A stretch of 64,000 nucleotides of DNA from G020354785 sp964461435 (lineage in GTDB: Bacteria; Bacteroidota; Bacteroidia; Bacteroidales; UBA10428). The stretch spans positions 1 to 64,000 of the forward strand of contig CAYWUI010000015.1 of assembly GCA_964461435.1 (NCBI GenBank), given 5' to 3'. The position numbers were made by a program, and so were the translations under genes. Within the stretch, counting starts at the first letter, position 1. Each line of letters begins with the position of its first letter. Under the pieces are notes generated by a model. The model was not told the DNA's origin. It made no database searches and saw only the letters and a list, made by a program, of their open reading frames with translations. Shown here piece by piece: positions 54,239 to 61,157 of this stretch.

Positions 54239-55123
54239 ATGAAAATAGCTATAGCCAGCGGTAAAGGAGGAACAGGAAAAACCACGGTTTCTGTGAATCT
54301 TGCTCATATGCTAAGCAGGAAAAACGGTAAGGATGTGGTTCTGGCCGATCTGGATGTTGAAGAACCTGATTCAGCATTCTTTATAAAGGGAGAAATGCAA
54401 TACAGGGAAGATAAATACAGGGCTGTCCCTGAATGGAATTATAAAAACTGCACCTTTTGCAACCAGTGCAGAACACTCTGCAAATTCAACGCAATAGTCC
54501 GGTTACCCGAACAAATATTAATATTTCCGGAGCTCTGCCACTCATGTTATATATGCGCTGATCTTTGCCCCGGGGAAGCTCTGAGAATGAAGGGTGAAAA
54601 AACGGGCACCCTTACTTATTTTAAATCAGGACAGATTAACCTTGTTGAAAGCAGACTTGAAATTGGCGAGCCCTCAGCCGTACCTCTCATTCGGCAGACA
54701 AAAGAATGGCTGGATATCCATTTCCCCGGCAAAGAAATATTAATTTTTGACTGCCCCCCGGGCAACTCATGCTCCTTTACTGAAGCTGTTGAAAACACGG
54801 ATTTCGTTATTTTAGTAACCGAGCCTACCCATTTTGGCCTGCATGATTTAAAAATAGCAGTTGAAACGGTTAGAAAGCTGCGATTACTGTTTGGAGTGGT
54901 AATAAATAAATACGGAACAGGAAACAAAGATGTTGAGATATACTGTGAAGATAATAATATCCCTGTACTGGGGAAAATATACTTTCAAAGGGAAATAGCA
55001 GAAGCTTATTCAAAAGGAGAACTATTGTATGCCAAATACCACGAATTCAGGTCTGAATTGATCCATATATATAAGTATCTGACAAGCCTGGTTTTTCAAA
55101 CACATAAAATTAATTATACATAA
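54239..55123 (+). CDS. MinD-superfamily ATPase with inserted double [4Fe-4S] ferredoxin domain (first of pair)
   Basis: A 294-residue P-loop protein. The deviant Walker A is ASGKGGTGKTTVSVN near residue 6. LADLDVEEPDSAFFI follows near 37. A ferredoxin insert at about 62-125 holds two four-cysteine sets: CTFCNQCRTLCKFNA and CHSCYICADLCPGEA. The ATPase fold resumes with LIFDCPPGNSCSFTEAV near 172 and LVTEPTHFGLHDLKIAVETV near 195. Such pairs occur beside NifX-like genes in anaerobes, including DVU2103/DVU2104 of the Desulfovibrio orange-protein cluster. Proposed role: ATP-dependent assembly or delivery of a metal-sulfur cluster. Confidence 0.92.
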   Translation: MKIAIASGKGGTGKTTVSVNLAHMLSRKNGKDVVLADLDVEEPDSAFFIKGEMQYREDKYRAVPEWNYKNCTFCNQCRTLCKFNAIVRLPEQILIFPELCHSCYICADLCPGEALRMKGEKTGTLTYFKSGQINLVESRLEIGEPSAVPLIRQTKEWLDIHFPGKEILIFDCPPGNSCSFTEAVENTDFVILVTEPTHFGLHDLKIAVETVRKLRLLFGVVINKYGTGNKDVEIYCEDNNIPVLGKIYFQREIAEAYSKGELLYAKYHEFRSELIHIYKYLTSLVFQTHKINYT

Positions 55124-55169
55124 TATATTAAATACACGAACAAGGGACTATAACGGCGGGGAAACAGTC

Positions 55170-56036
55170 ATGAAAGAAATAGTGCTAATATCGGGCAAGG
55201 GAGGTACGGGGAAAACAAGCATAACAGCCTCCCTGGCAAAGATCTCCGGCAACAGGACTGTCATTGCAGACTGCGATGTGGACGCTTCCAACCTGCATTT
55301 GCTTCTTAATCCTGATTATTCCCAATCAGAGGATTTCTTCAGTGGCTACCTGGCCTTTATTGATAAAAATAAATGTACGAAGTGTGATAAATGTAAAGAT
55401 GTTTGCAGGTTTAAAGCTATTGATAATTACTTCATAAATGAATTGCGCTGTGAAGGTTGTGGATATTGTGAAATTGTCTGCCCTGAAAATGCAATAGAAT
55501 TGAAAAAGGCATACAGGGGTAAAATATATATTTCAGGCACACGCATGGACAAGGTGCTGGTTCATGCAGAAATGGAAACTGGTGCACAAAACTCAGGGAA
55601 GCTCGTAGCTTCAATAAGATCAGCTGCAAAAAAAATTGCTGCGGATAATAATGCAGAGTATATCCTTATTGACGGATCTCCCGGTATCGGCTGTCCCGTT
55701 ATTGCATCATTAACCGGAGCTGACCTGGCAATAATTGTAACCGAACCTTCTGTTTCAGGGAAAAATGATATGATCAGGATTCACAAGCTTATTAATAAAA
55801 TGCCCGTGAAGGCTGCGGTCATTGTCAACAAATCAGATATAAATAAGAAGATACTTGCAGAAATAAAAAGTTACTCTGCAGATAACAACATTGCAATTCT
55901 TGAAGATATACCGTTCAGCAATTTGTTCCATGAGGCCCTGGCTGAAAAAAAAGCCGTTGTTGAATTAAAGGAAAATGCTATAGCAGACAAAATCAATAAT
56001 TCCTGGATAAAAATTAATAACCTTATAAATTTATAA
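55170..56036 (+). CDS. MinD-superfamily ATPase with inserted double [4Fe-4S] ferredoxin domain (second of pair)
   Basis: A 288-residue paralog of the preceding gene product. Walker A is ISGKGGTGKTSITAS near residue 7; IADCDVDASNLHLLL follows near 34. The insert at about 63-115 carries CTKCDKCKDVCRFKA and CEGCGYCEIVCPENA. Then YILIDGSPGIGCPVIASLTGADLAIIVTEPSVSGKNDM near 169. Probably a heteromer partner of the first ATPase. It is separated from it by 46 bp and followed after 4 bp by the second NifX-like gene. Confidence 0.92.
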   Translation: MKEIVLISGKGGTGKTSITASLAKISGNRTVIADCDVDASNLHLLLNPDYSQSEDFFSGYLAFIDKNKCTKCDKCKDVCRFKAIDNYFINELRCEGCGYCEIVCPENAIELKKAYRGKIYISGTRMDKVLVHAEMETGAQNSGKLVASIRSAAKKIAADNNAEYILIDGSPGIGCPVIASLTGADLAIIVTEPSVSGKNDMIRIHKLINKMPVKAAVIVNKSDINKKILAEIKSYSADNNIAILEDIPFSNLFHEALAEKKAVVELKENAIADKINNSWIKINNLINL

Positions 56037-56040
56037 AACA

Positions 56041-56367
56041 ATGAAAATAATATTTTCGTCAACAGGAAAAAACTGGGAAGATAACATAGACGATAGATTT
56101 GGCCGTGCCAAAGGATTTGTGCTTTATGATGAAGATAATGACAAGCTTAGCTGGCTTTCCAATGATAAAAACATGAATGCCGGACATGGTGCGGGCATTC
56201 AGGCAGCCCAGCTCGTTTTAAATACCGGTGCTGAAATATTAATAACCGGAAGGATTGGACCCAAAGCCCGCGAAGTTTTAGAAAAAACAAACATTAAAAT
56301 ATATGAAACCGCTAATGTTAGTATAAAACAAGCTTATAAAAATTTTAAGGAAGGACTTTTAAAATAA
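56041..56367 (+). CDS. Second NifX/NafY-family protein
   Basis: A 108-residue protein of the dinitrogenase iron-molybdenum cofactor family: MKIIFSSTGKNWEDNIDDRFGRAKGFVLYDED, then NAGHGAGIQAAQLVLNTGAEILITGRIGPKAREVL near 50. It differs from the first NifX-like protein in lacking cysteines; its conserved His is in GHGAG. It lies 4 bp after the second MinD gene and closes the cluster. Possibly the acceptor for the cluster built by the MinD pair, as DVU2105-type proteins are in Desulfovibrio. Confidence 0.87.
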   Translation: MKIIFSSTGKNWEDNIDDRFGRAKGFVLYDEDNDKLSWLSNDKNMNAGHGAGIQAAQLVLNTGAEILITGRIGPKAREVLEKTNIKIYETANVSIKQAYKNFKEGLLK

Positions 56368-56392
56368 TATGCATAATTAAAATTTATATAAG

Positions 56393-56590
56393 ATGAAAAT
56401 TATCAGGGGAGTATTAGTTAAAATAGCTATATTATTATTAATAGTAGCAACAACTTCATGCGCTGTTACTTCAAAGTATAAATACAGGAAAAGAAGAAAA
56501 ATCAAACCCTGTGATTGCCCGCAGTTCGGTAAAAGTTCCGCTGAAATTAATTACACGGCAACATCACTCTTTTCCTATAAGACAGATTAA
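56393..56590 (+). CDS. Small lipoprotein of unknown function
   Basis: A 65-residue protein with a lipoprotein signal (LLIVATTSCAV, Cys 24), a very basic stretch (KYKYRKRRKIK), then CDCPQFGKSS and a short tail. Nothing in it identifies a role. The gene ends only 2 bp before the stop of the convergent gene at 56593. It may belong to the preceding operon (25-bp gap) or be independent. Confidence 0.6.
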   Translation: MKIIRGVLVKIAILLLIVATTSCAVTSKYKYRKRRKIKPCDCPQFGKSSAEINYTATSLFSYKTD

Positions 56591-56592
56591 TA

Positions 56593-57516
56593 TTATAATA
56601 TAAAATCACCGGCCACATTTAATATTATTCCGAATTTTGTTGCCAGCTGTATACCGTTAAAATACTGATATACTGGAATGCTTCCCATAAGCGATATATT
56701 CCATTTCTCTTTTATGGTAAAGTTTATTTGCGGCACAGCAAGCAGTGAGTAGCCCCCCGTATATTCGACAGTACGATCATTAATCCTGTCCCTTCCCCTG
56801 AATTCATTTCTCAGCTGTAAAATGGTTGTCCAGTCACCTTTTAACCTGTTATACATAAGATGTTTGGACAGGTATGCTGAGGCTGCAAAATAATTGCCAT
56901 ACCTGTAGCCAGCATTATTTTTATAATTATGCTCACCCCGTGCTATAAAAAAGTACCTCAATCCTCTGAATGAATTTTCCTTAACGATAAAACCCTGTAA
57001 AACATAGCCAAATGCATGGGTTGAAGGCTGCAGTTCATGCGGCACCTCAACCATGTCAACTTTTTGCAGCTCCCTGGTAAGAGGCAGTTTTATGCCTGCA
57101 CTCCCGGAACAATAAAATCTTTTATCATGATTTGTAACCAAACTGAATTTGGGAGAGATAACAATATTATTAAACCCGTATCCCTTACTCGTTGTATTCT
57201 CAAATTCATAGGTTTTGTTCAAAAAATAGCCTATTTCGGATTCCAGGGTAAATTTGTTAAAAAATCCATATGCCAGAATGGCAGCCAGGTAATTATAATC
57301 AGCCTTTTTCACCAGTGAATAATCCGTTCTTTTATTTCCCTCAAAATATTCATCCATAAGCCCATAATTATATGTACCAATAAATTTAAATGTATTTTTC
57401 TCAAGGACCAGCAGATTGGATATTCCGCCAACAGGATTGAGTGATGAAAAACATTGTGCCTGCGATTGAATATATAATGAAAAAATAAAAATTATTAAGG
57501 CCGAATAATATCTCAT
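56593..57516 (-). CDS. Predicted outer-membrane beta-barrel protein
   Basis: A 307-residue secreted protein with signal peptide (MRYYSALIIFIFSLYIQSQA). It has barrel-like alternation: FKFIGTYNYGLMDEYFEGNKR, then AILAYGFFNKFTLESEIGYFLNK, FNNIVISPKFSLVTNHDKRFYCSGSAGIKLPL and FIARGEHNYKNNAGYRYGNYFAASAYLSK. The last residues (FGIILNVAGDFIL) are a plausible final strand. It could be a transporter-like barrel. It follows two lipoprotein genes (1-bp gap) on the minus strand, suggesting a shared export or surface complex. Family not recognised. Confidence 0.7.
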   Translation of the reverse strand: MRYYSALIIFIFSLYIQSQAQCFSSLNPVGGISNLLVLEKNTFKFIGTYNYGLMDEYFEGNKRTDYSLVKKADYNYLAAILAYGFFNKFTLESEIGYFLNKTYEFENTTSKGYGFNNIVISPKFSLVTNHDKRFYCSGSAGIKLPLTRELQKVDMVEVPHELQPSTHAFGYVLQGFIVKENSFRGLRYFFIARGEHNYKNNAGYRYGNYFAASAYLSKHLMYNRLKGDWTTILQLRNEFRGRDRINDRTVEYTGGYSLLAVPQINFTIKEKWNISLMGSIPVYQYFNGIQLATKFGIILNVAGDFIL

Positions 57517-57517
57517 C

Positions 57518-57877
57518 TCATATTACTTGGATTGTTAATGTCATGGATTCCGAATTACCACAAACATCAATTACTTTACAGGTAACCTCAATTTCTCCTG
57601 TTGCACAAGGTGTGGCAATATAAACCACTGAAGATCCCGAACCATTAATTACACCCAGTGTTTTTGTCCACTCGTATACGAGTCCGTCCCCCTGGGCCTC
57701 AGCGGTAACAGCAGTCTCTCCTCCCGACTCTATCGTATCATTTTCTGCTGTGAGACTATAAAAGTATATAGGATTACAGTTTTCAGGTTTATTCTTTTCT
57801 TTATCACATGCAAGAAATAATGGGGACAAAAGGGAAAAAGTGATTAACAGAATTCTTATACATTTCATGATTTTCAT
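57518..57877 (-). CDS. Small lipoprotein with Ig/PKD-like domain
   Basis: A 119-residue protein with lipoprotein signal (LSPLFLACDKE, Cys 24). The remainder forms a single Ig-like sandwich: YFYSLTAENDTIESGGETAVTAEAQGDGLVYEWTKTLGVINGSG, then VYIATPCATGEIEVTCKVIDVCGNSESMTLTIQV, the pattern of a PKD/Big-type domain. It overlaps the FISUMP gene by 4 bp (ATGA) and precedes the barrel gene by 1 bp. Surface display and binding seem likely; ligand unknown. Confidence 0.75.
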   Translation of the reverse strand: MKIMKCIRILLITFSLLSPLFLACDKEKNKPENCNPIYFYSLTAENDTIESGGETAVTAEAQGDGLVYEWTKTLGVINGSGSSVVYIATPCATGEIEVTCKVIDVCGNSESMTLTIQVI

Positions 57878-58770
57878 TTTCTGTCTTTAATACATCTGAT
57901 TGAAAAAGCATATGTTTTCGGGAAAGTGTTCCATCTACCTACCCTGCTGTCAGCTATGTTCAGACAACGGCGCCATGCATAAGAGCCATCTTCAGTTTCA
58001 GTTGAAGTCCATGCATATTCAAAAACTGCCAGAAAATTATATACGCCGCTTGAAGACCTCCCTCCTGACAGCATAGCTTCATAACCTGATGTTCCTCCTT
58101 TTATTAGCGCTGTGCCCACACCATCCCCTCTCCAGTCATTTTCCATATCAGCTTCTTCCTGTGTCATACCAAGGTATAACTCAAGGGTTTTCCATTCTCC
58201 GTCAGATGGTATGTGCCAGCCATCCGGACAAATACCCTGGGACATTTCAGTCACAGAACCGTTCATTGCCGCATCCCATGTATATAATCTCCCGTAAGTG
58301 TCTTCATATAACGTATCATCATTAAAGCAATAGCTTGTTATAGCTGATCCGTCAGGGGCTTTCGTTACCCTTAGATTTTCCCCCATCCATTTTTGGGTAC
58401 CTATCAAAACAACAGGGTAACTATTACCTTCTATATCAATGACCATATTAACAGAATCAGGCTGCTCTACCACCATACTGTCAGTAGCTGCTGAATCAAC
58501 CGCATCGGTTACGGTGACCTTATATGTTCCTGCAGTCAGACTGTCAATATCTTCTTTGGCAGAACCGTTGGACCAGCTATACTGATAGGGAGTAACTCCT
58601 CCTGATACCGATATATCAATTGAGCCGTCATTCTCTCCATATGCTGAAACATCCCTCACCGCATAGTCAATTTTTAACATATCAGGTACGGGTTTATCTT
58701 CCTCACAGTACGTCAACAGAAAACTGCCAGTGACAAGAAAATATATACCGGATTTGTAAATTCCAGGCAC
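57874..58770 (-). CDS. SprB-repeat / FISUMP-domain lipoprotein
   Basis: A 298-residue protein with a lipoprotein-like signal (FLLTYCEED, Cys near 21). Residues about 33-103 match one SprB repeat (VRDVSAYGENDGSIDISVSGGVTPYQYSWSNGSAKEDIDSLTAGTYKVTVTDA). Residues about 112-298 form a FISUMP domain, the Fibrobacter succinogenes major paralogous domain: VLIGTQKWMGENLRV, YTWDAAMNGS, GICPDGWHIPSDGEWKTLE, AWTSTETEDGSYAWRRCL and AFSIRCIKD. SprB repeats occur in gliding adhesins of Flavobacterium. The three-gene operon (FISUMP, Ig lipoprotein, barrel) looks like a surface adhesin module. Confidence 0.87.
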   Translation of the reverse strand: MPGIYKSGIYFLVTGSFLLTYCEEDKPVPDMLKIDYAVRDVSAYGENDGSIDISVSGGVTPYQYSWSNGSAKEDIDSLTAGTYKVTVTDAVDSAATDSMVVEQPDSVNMVIDIEGNSYPVVLIGTQKWMGENLRVTKAPDGSAITSYCFNDDTLYEDTYGRLYTWDAAMNGSVTEMSQGICPDGWHIPSDGEWKTLELYLGMTQEEADMENDWRGDGVGTALIKGGTSGYEAMLSGGRSSSGVYNFLAVFEYAWTSTETEDGSYAWRRCLNIADSRVGRWNTFPKTYAFSIRCIKDRK

Positions 58771-58895
58771 AAGATTAAAATTTTATTCCTTAAAAATCAT
58801 TTATTAATCGCAGCACACAAAAATATAGAAAATCTTTAGCACATTGAACGCGAGTTCGTTATTTTTAATACTTAATAATTTAATATAATATAGTT

Positions 58896-59132
58896 ATGTG
58901 GATTCCTGAAGAAAAAATTCTGTTCGGCGGATGTATGGTAAGAGCCTTATCTTCAACTACGCCTGGGAATATTAGTGATACTGACATGGACAGCTGGCCC
59001 TCAACAATAGGGAAGATTATAGGCAGGTTCGGACATGCCCTTATAGTTGTTCCGGTGCACGGTGTTTACGGGGGACCGGAGCTTCTGACACATACATTAA
59101 ACCTGGTTAAGCAGTTTACAGAAGATCAATAA
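58896..59132 (+). pseudogene. C-terminal fragment of a subclass B1 metallo-beta-lactamase
   Basis: A 78-codon frame corresponding to the last third of a B1 metallo-beta-lactamase: IPEEKILFGGCMVRAL has the zinc-binding Cys of the family, followed by GNISDTDMDSWPSTI and IVVPVHGVYGGPELLTHTLNL with the last zinc His (the usual G-H-G reads V-H-G). The N-terminal domain with the H-x-H-x-D motif and the middle zinc His are missing, and an in-frame TAA lies five codons upstream of the ATG, with no homology in the preceding 125 bp. The fragment cannot be an active lactamase. It looks like the remnant of a larger gene lost by deletion. Confidence 0.8.
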
Positions 59133-59179
59133 GGCCTGTCATTTAATCTGTCAGTAAATCCATTTTAGTTTTCAACTAT

Positions 59180-59695
59180 TTATAAATTTATGTTTTTAAA
59201 CATTTCTTTTATGATACATGCCGGATTGCATAAAAGCATAGGTACTTCTTTCTTATACTTCCTGTATTCATCTCCAAACTTTTCCAGGCATTCTTTTTCT
59301 TCAATGAATATTACAAAAATTAATACCCATAGCCATTGGCTAATTATGATTATTAAGAATGTTATCGGGTATCCTACCAGTAATCCCAGGAAGGTCATAA
59401 ATAATCCTACTCCCAGATGATGCGGATGCCTTACACATTTATATACATTTCTTATAATAAGTTTGGTAGACCATCCCCAAAGCTCACATTCACCATACAT
59501 CCTTAATAATTTGCCGGTTCTTTTTAAAAGGAAATGTGCAAGGAACATTCCCGTAAATCCGGTTATTCTGACATAAACAGGAAAATTCCTTGTTCCTGAA
59601 TAAATCAAATCCAACAATAATCCAATAATAATACTAATCATGGTAAGAGATATCCATATAATCAATCTTTTACGGCATTTGCTGCATATTGCCAT
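59180..59695 (-). CDS. Membrane-bound methyltransferase of the ICMT/PEMT family
   Basis: A 171-residue polytopic membrane protein with four to five helices. The C-terminal half carries the family motif: NVYKCVRHPHHLGVGLFMTFLGLLVGYP near residue 83 (the R-H-P-x-Y/H-x-G signature) and EEKECLEKFGDEYRKYKKEVPMLL near 131 (the E-E-x-L-x-x-x-F-G-x-x-Y-x-x-Y signature). The N-terminus starts ICSKCRKRL, with a Cys-x-x-Cys. Bacterial members methylate isoprenoid, lipid or thiol substrates with SAM; the substrate here is unknown. Confidence 0.82.
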   Translation of the reverse strand: MAICSKCRKRLIIWISLTMISIIIGLLLDLIYSGTRNFPVYVRITGFTGMFLAHFLLKRTGKLLRMYGECELWGWSTKLIIRNVYKCVRHPHHLGVGLFMTFLGLLVGYPITFLIIIISQWLWVLIFVIFIEEKECLEKFGDEYRKYKKEVPMLLCNPACIIKEMFKNINL

Positions 59696-59736
59696 TTCAC
59701 TGTCCTTTAATTATATTATAAACATAAAGATTATTA

Positions 59737-59994
59737 ATGATAAAATTATATTATGTAATATCACGACAAGTCAGTCTTAAGGCATACTTTTTCTTATTTA
59801 TAATATTACATTCTGCAATTGAGCTGAAAGGAAGTACAGGGGAACTTGATTTGTATGGAAATCCCCGCAAGTATATCAGGATTATGGATAAAGAAAGTGC
59901 GTACAAAGAATATAAAAGATGCGGAACCAGGATTATAAAAGTGAATATTCCTGGTTCCTCAACATATTTTAGTCCTGCATGTCAGAAGATTTGA
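59737..59994 (+). CDS. Small hypothetical protein
   Basis: An 85-residue frame between two minus-strand genes. A hydrophobic stretch at about 16-28 (AYFFLFIILHSAI) could be a signal or anchor, followed by a polar part with STGELDLYGNPRKYIRIMDKE. No family is recognised, and the frame could be fortuitous; the G-N-P-R-K and mixed polar composition are protein-like, which is the only support. Confidence 0.35.
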   Translation: MIKLYYVISRQVSLKAYFFLFIILHSAIELKGSTGELDLYGNPRKYIRIMDKESAYKEYKRCGTRIIKVNIPGSSTYFSPACQKI

Positions 59995-60023
59995 AGATTA
60001 TTTGTTTTAAAAACTGATTCCTA

Positions 60024-60536
60024 TTACAACTTCAGTTTCTTTAAATCTTCCTTCATTCTTTGAATATCATTGATCCAGTCTTCAATATCCTGCTCATGCT
60101 CAAGCTCTTCATTCAGTATTGTAGTGGCCATCTGGTGTGTAGCATGATCCTTGCCCGATGTATAGTTCGCTATATCTTCATATCTTTGTATAGCACACCT
60201 TTCCCCGTTCAGATTCTGGTTAAGGATAGCTTCAACATAAGGATCTGTGGGTGCATCATAATCACACCTGCTTAACTTAGTCCACTCCGAAGGATTTAAA
60301 ACAGGTGTGCCCCCCAGCTGGATAATCCTGTTAACAACCATAACGGCATGGTTTAACTCCTGGTCGGCATGAACCAGCAGCTCGGGCTCAATCTCACTCC
60401 GCATGGGTCCTTCCATGACCCTCGCTCCTACCCAGTACTGGTAGTAAGCAAGCCATTCTTCCGACAAGGCCGCATTAAGCATCTTAATCAGCTCTTTTAC
60501 ATCGACTTTTAAAATTTCAATACCATGTTTTCCCAT
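60024..60536 (-). CDS. Ferritin-like (Dps/bacterioferritin-type) protein
   Basis: A 170-residue four-helix-bundle protein. Di-iron ligands typical of the family can be picked out: ALSEEWLAYYQYWVGARV near 23 (Glu, Tyr), PELLVHADQELNHAVMVVNRII near 50 (Glu and the E-x-x-H type pair), NLNGERCAIQRYEDIANY near 108 and NEELEHEQDIEDWI near 142. It has no Dps-like N-terminal DNA-binding tail. Likely role: iron storage or peroxide detoxification in an oxygen-sensitive cell. Transcribed alone, adjacent to the metal-uptake genes at 60666-63566, which are divergent. Confidence 0.83.
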   Translation of the reverse strand: MGKHGIEILKVDVKELIKMLNAALSEEWLAYYQYWVGARVMEGPMRSEIEPELLVHADQELNHAVMVVNRIIQLGGTPVLNPSEWTKLSRCDYDAPTDPYVEAILNQNLNGERCAIQRYEDIANYTSGKDHATHQMATTILNEELEHEQDIEDWINDIQRMKEDLKKLKL

Positions 60537-60638
60537 ATTTTAAATTTTTAATGTTATTATTATTTATAAAGATATGTAATTATTTAAAAATTTTGGTAAA
60601 ATAAAAGCCAATTGAATTTTATATATTTCTAAATTGTT

Positions 60639-60646
60639 TATTTTTG
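60639..60646 (+). promoter_or_regulatory. Candidate -7 element for the His-rich protein gene
   Basis: TATTTTTG fits TAnnTTTG, 19 bp before the ATG at 60666. No well-placed -33 TTTG is seen. Confidence 0.35.
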
Positions 60647-60665
60647 AAATATTGTTATAAGTGTT

Positions 60666-61046
60666 ATGCAATATTTCCGCAAATACTCCAAATATATCCT
60701 GATACTGCTTTTCCCGTTTATATGCTGGTATTTTATTAACTCATTTATTAACGGGCATTATCATAAACTAAGCAACGGGGAAATTATTTATCATTGCCAT
60801 CCATTCAAACATAATAAAAATAATACTTCTCCTTTTGAAGACCATCATCATGCAAAATCTGAATTCTTTATTCTTGCCCAAATTTCAAATCCTGTATTTT
60901 TATTATTAGTCATTCTTATATTAATAGGTCAGTTCATCCATTCATGCCATGAAATAATAATTTCCAGAAATTTATATTTTTTATTAAGAAGTTACTTCTA
61001 TAATAAAAATTATAGAAGCCCGCCTGTTCCTGACTATCTTCGATAG
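60666..61046 (+). CDS. Membrane protein with a His-rich extracytoplasmic loop
   Basis: A 126-residue protein with two hydrophobic helices (about 11-28 and 75-90). The segment between them is histidine-rich: NGHYHKLSNGEIIYHCHPFKHNK and then EDHHHAKSEF, ten His in about 40 residues plus one Cys, which suggests zinc, copper or nickel binding on the periplasmic side. The C-terminal 30 residues are basic. It directly precedes (111 bp) a TonB-dependent receptor with a CxxC in its plug, so the pair probably belongs to metal or metallophore uptake. No named family is recognised. Confidence 0.65.
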   Translation: MQYFRKYSKYILILLFPFICWYFINSFINGHYHKLSNGEIIYHCHPFKHNKNNTSPFEDHHHAKSEFFILAQISNPVFLLLVILILIGQFIHSCHEIIISRNLYFLLRSYFYNKNYRSPPVPDYLR

Positions 61047-61157
61047 TAGCAGTTACTTTTATTATTTAAACCTCCGGGTATCGTAAAAAATTATACCTGG
61101 ATATTTTCTATAAGCAATTTACACTTATATAAACTCTTTCTAAAAATATATTCTCTC

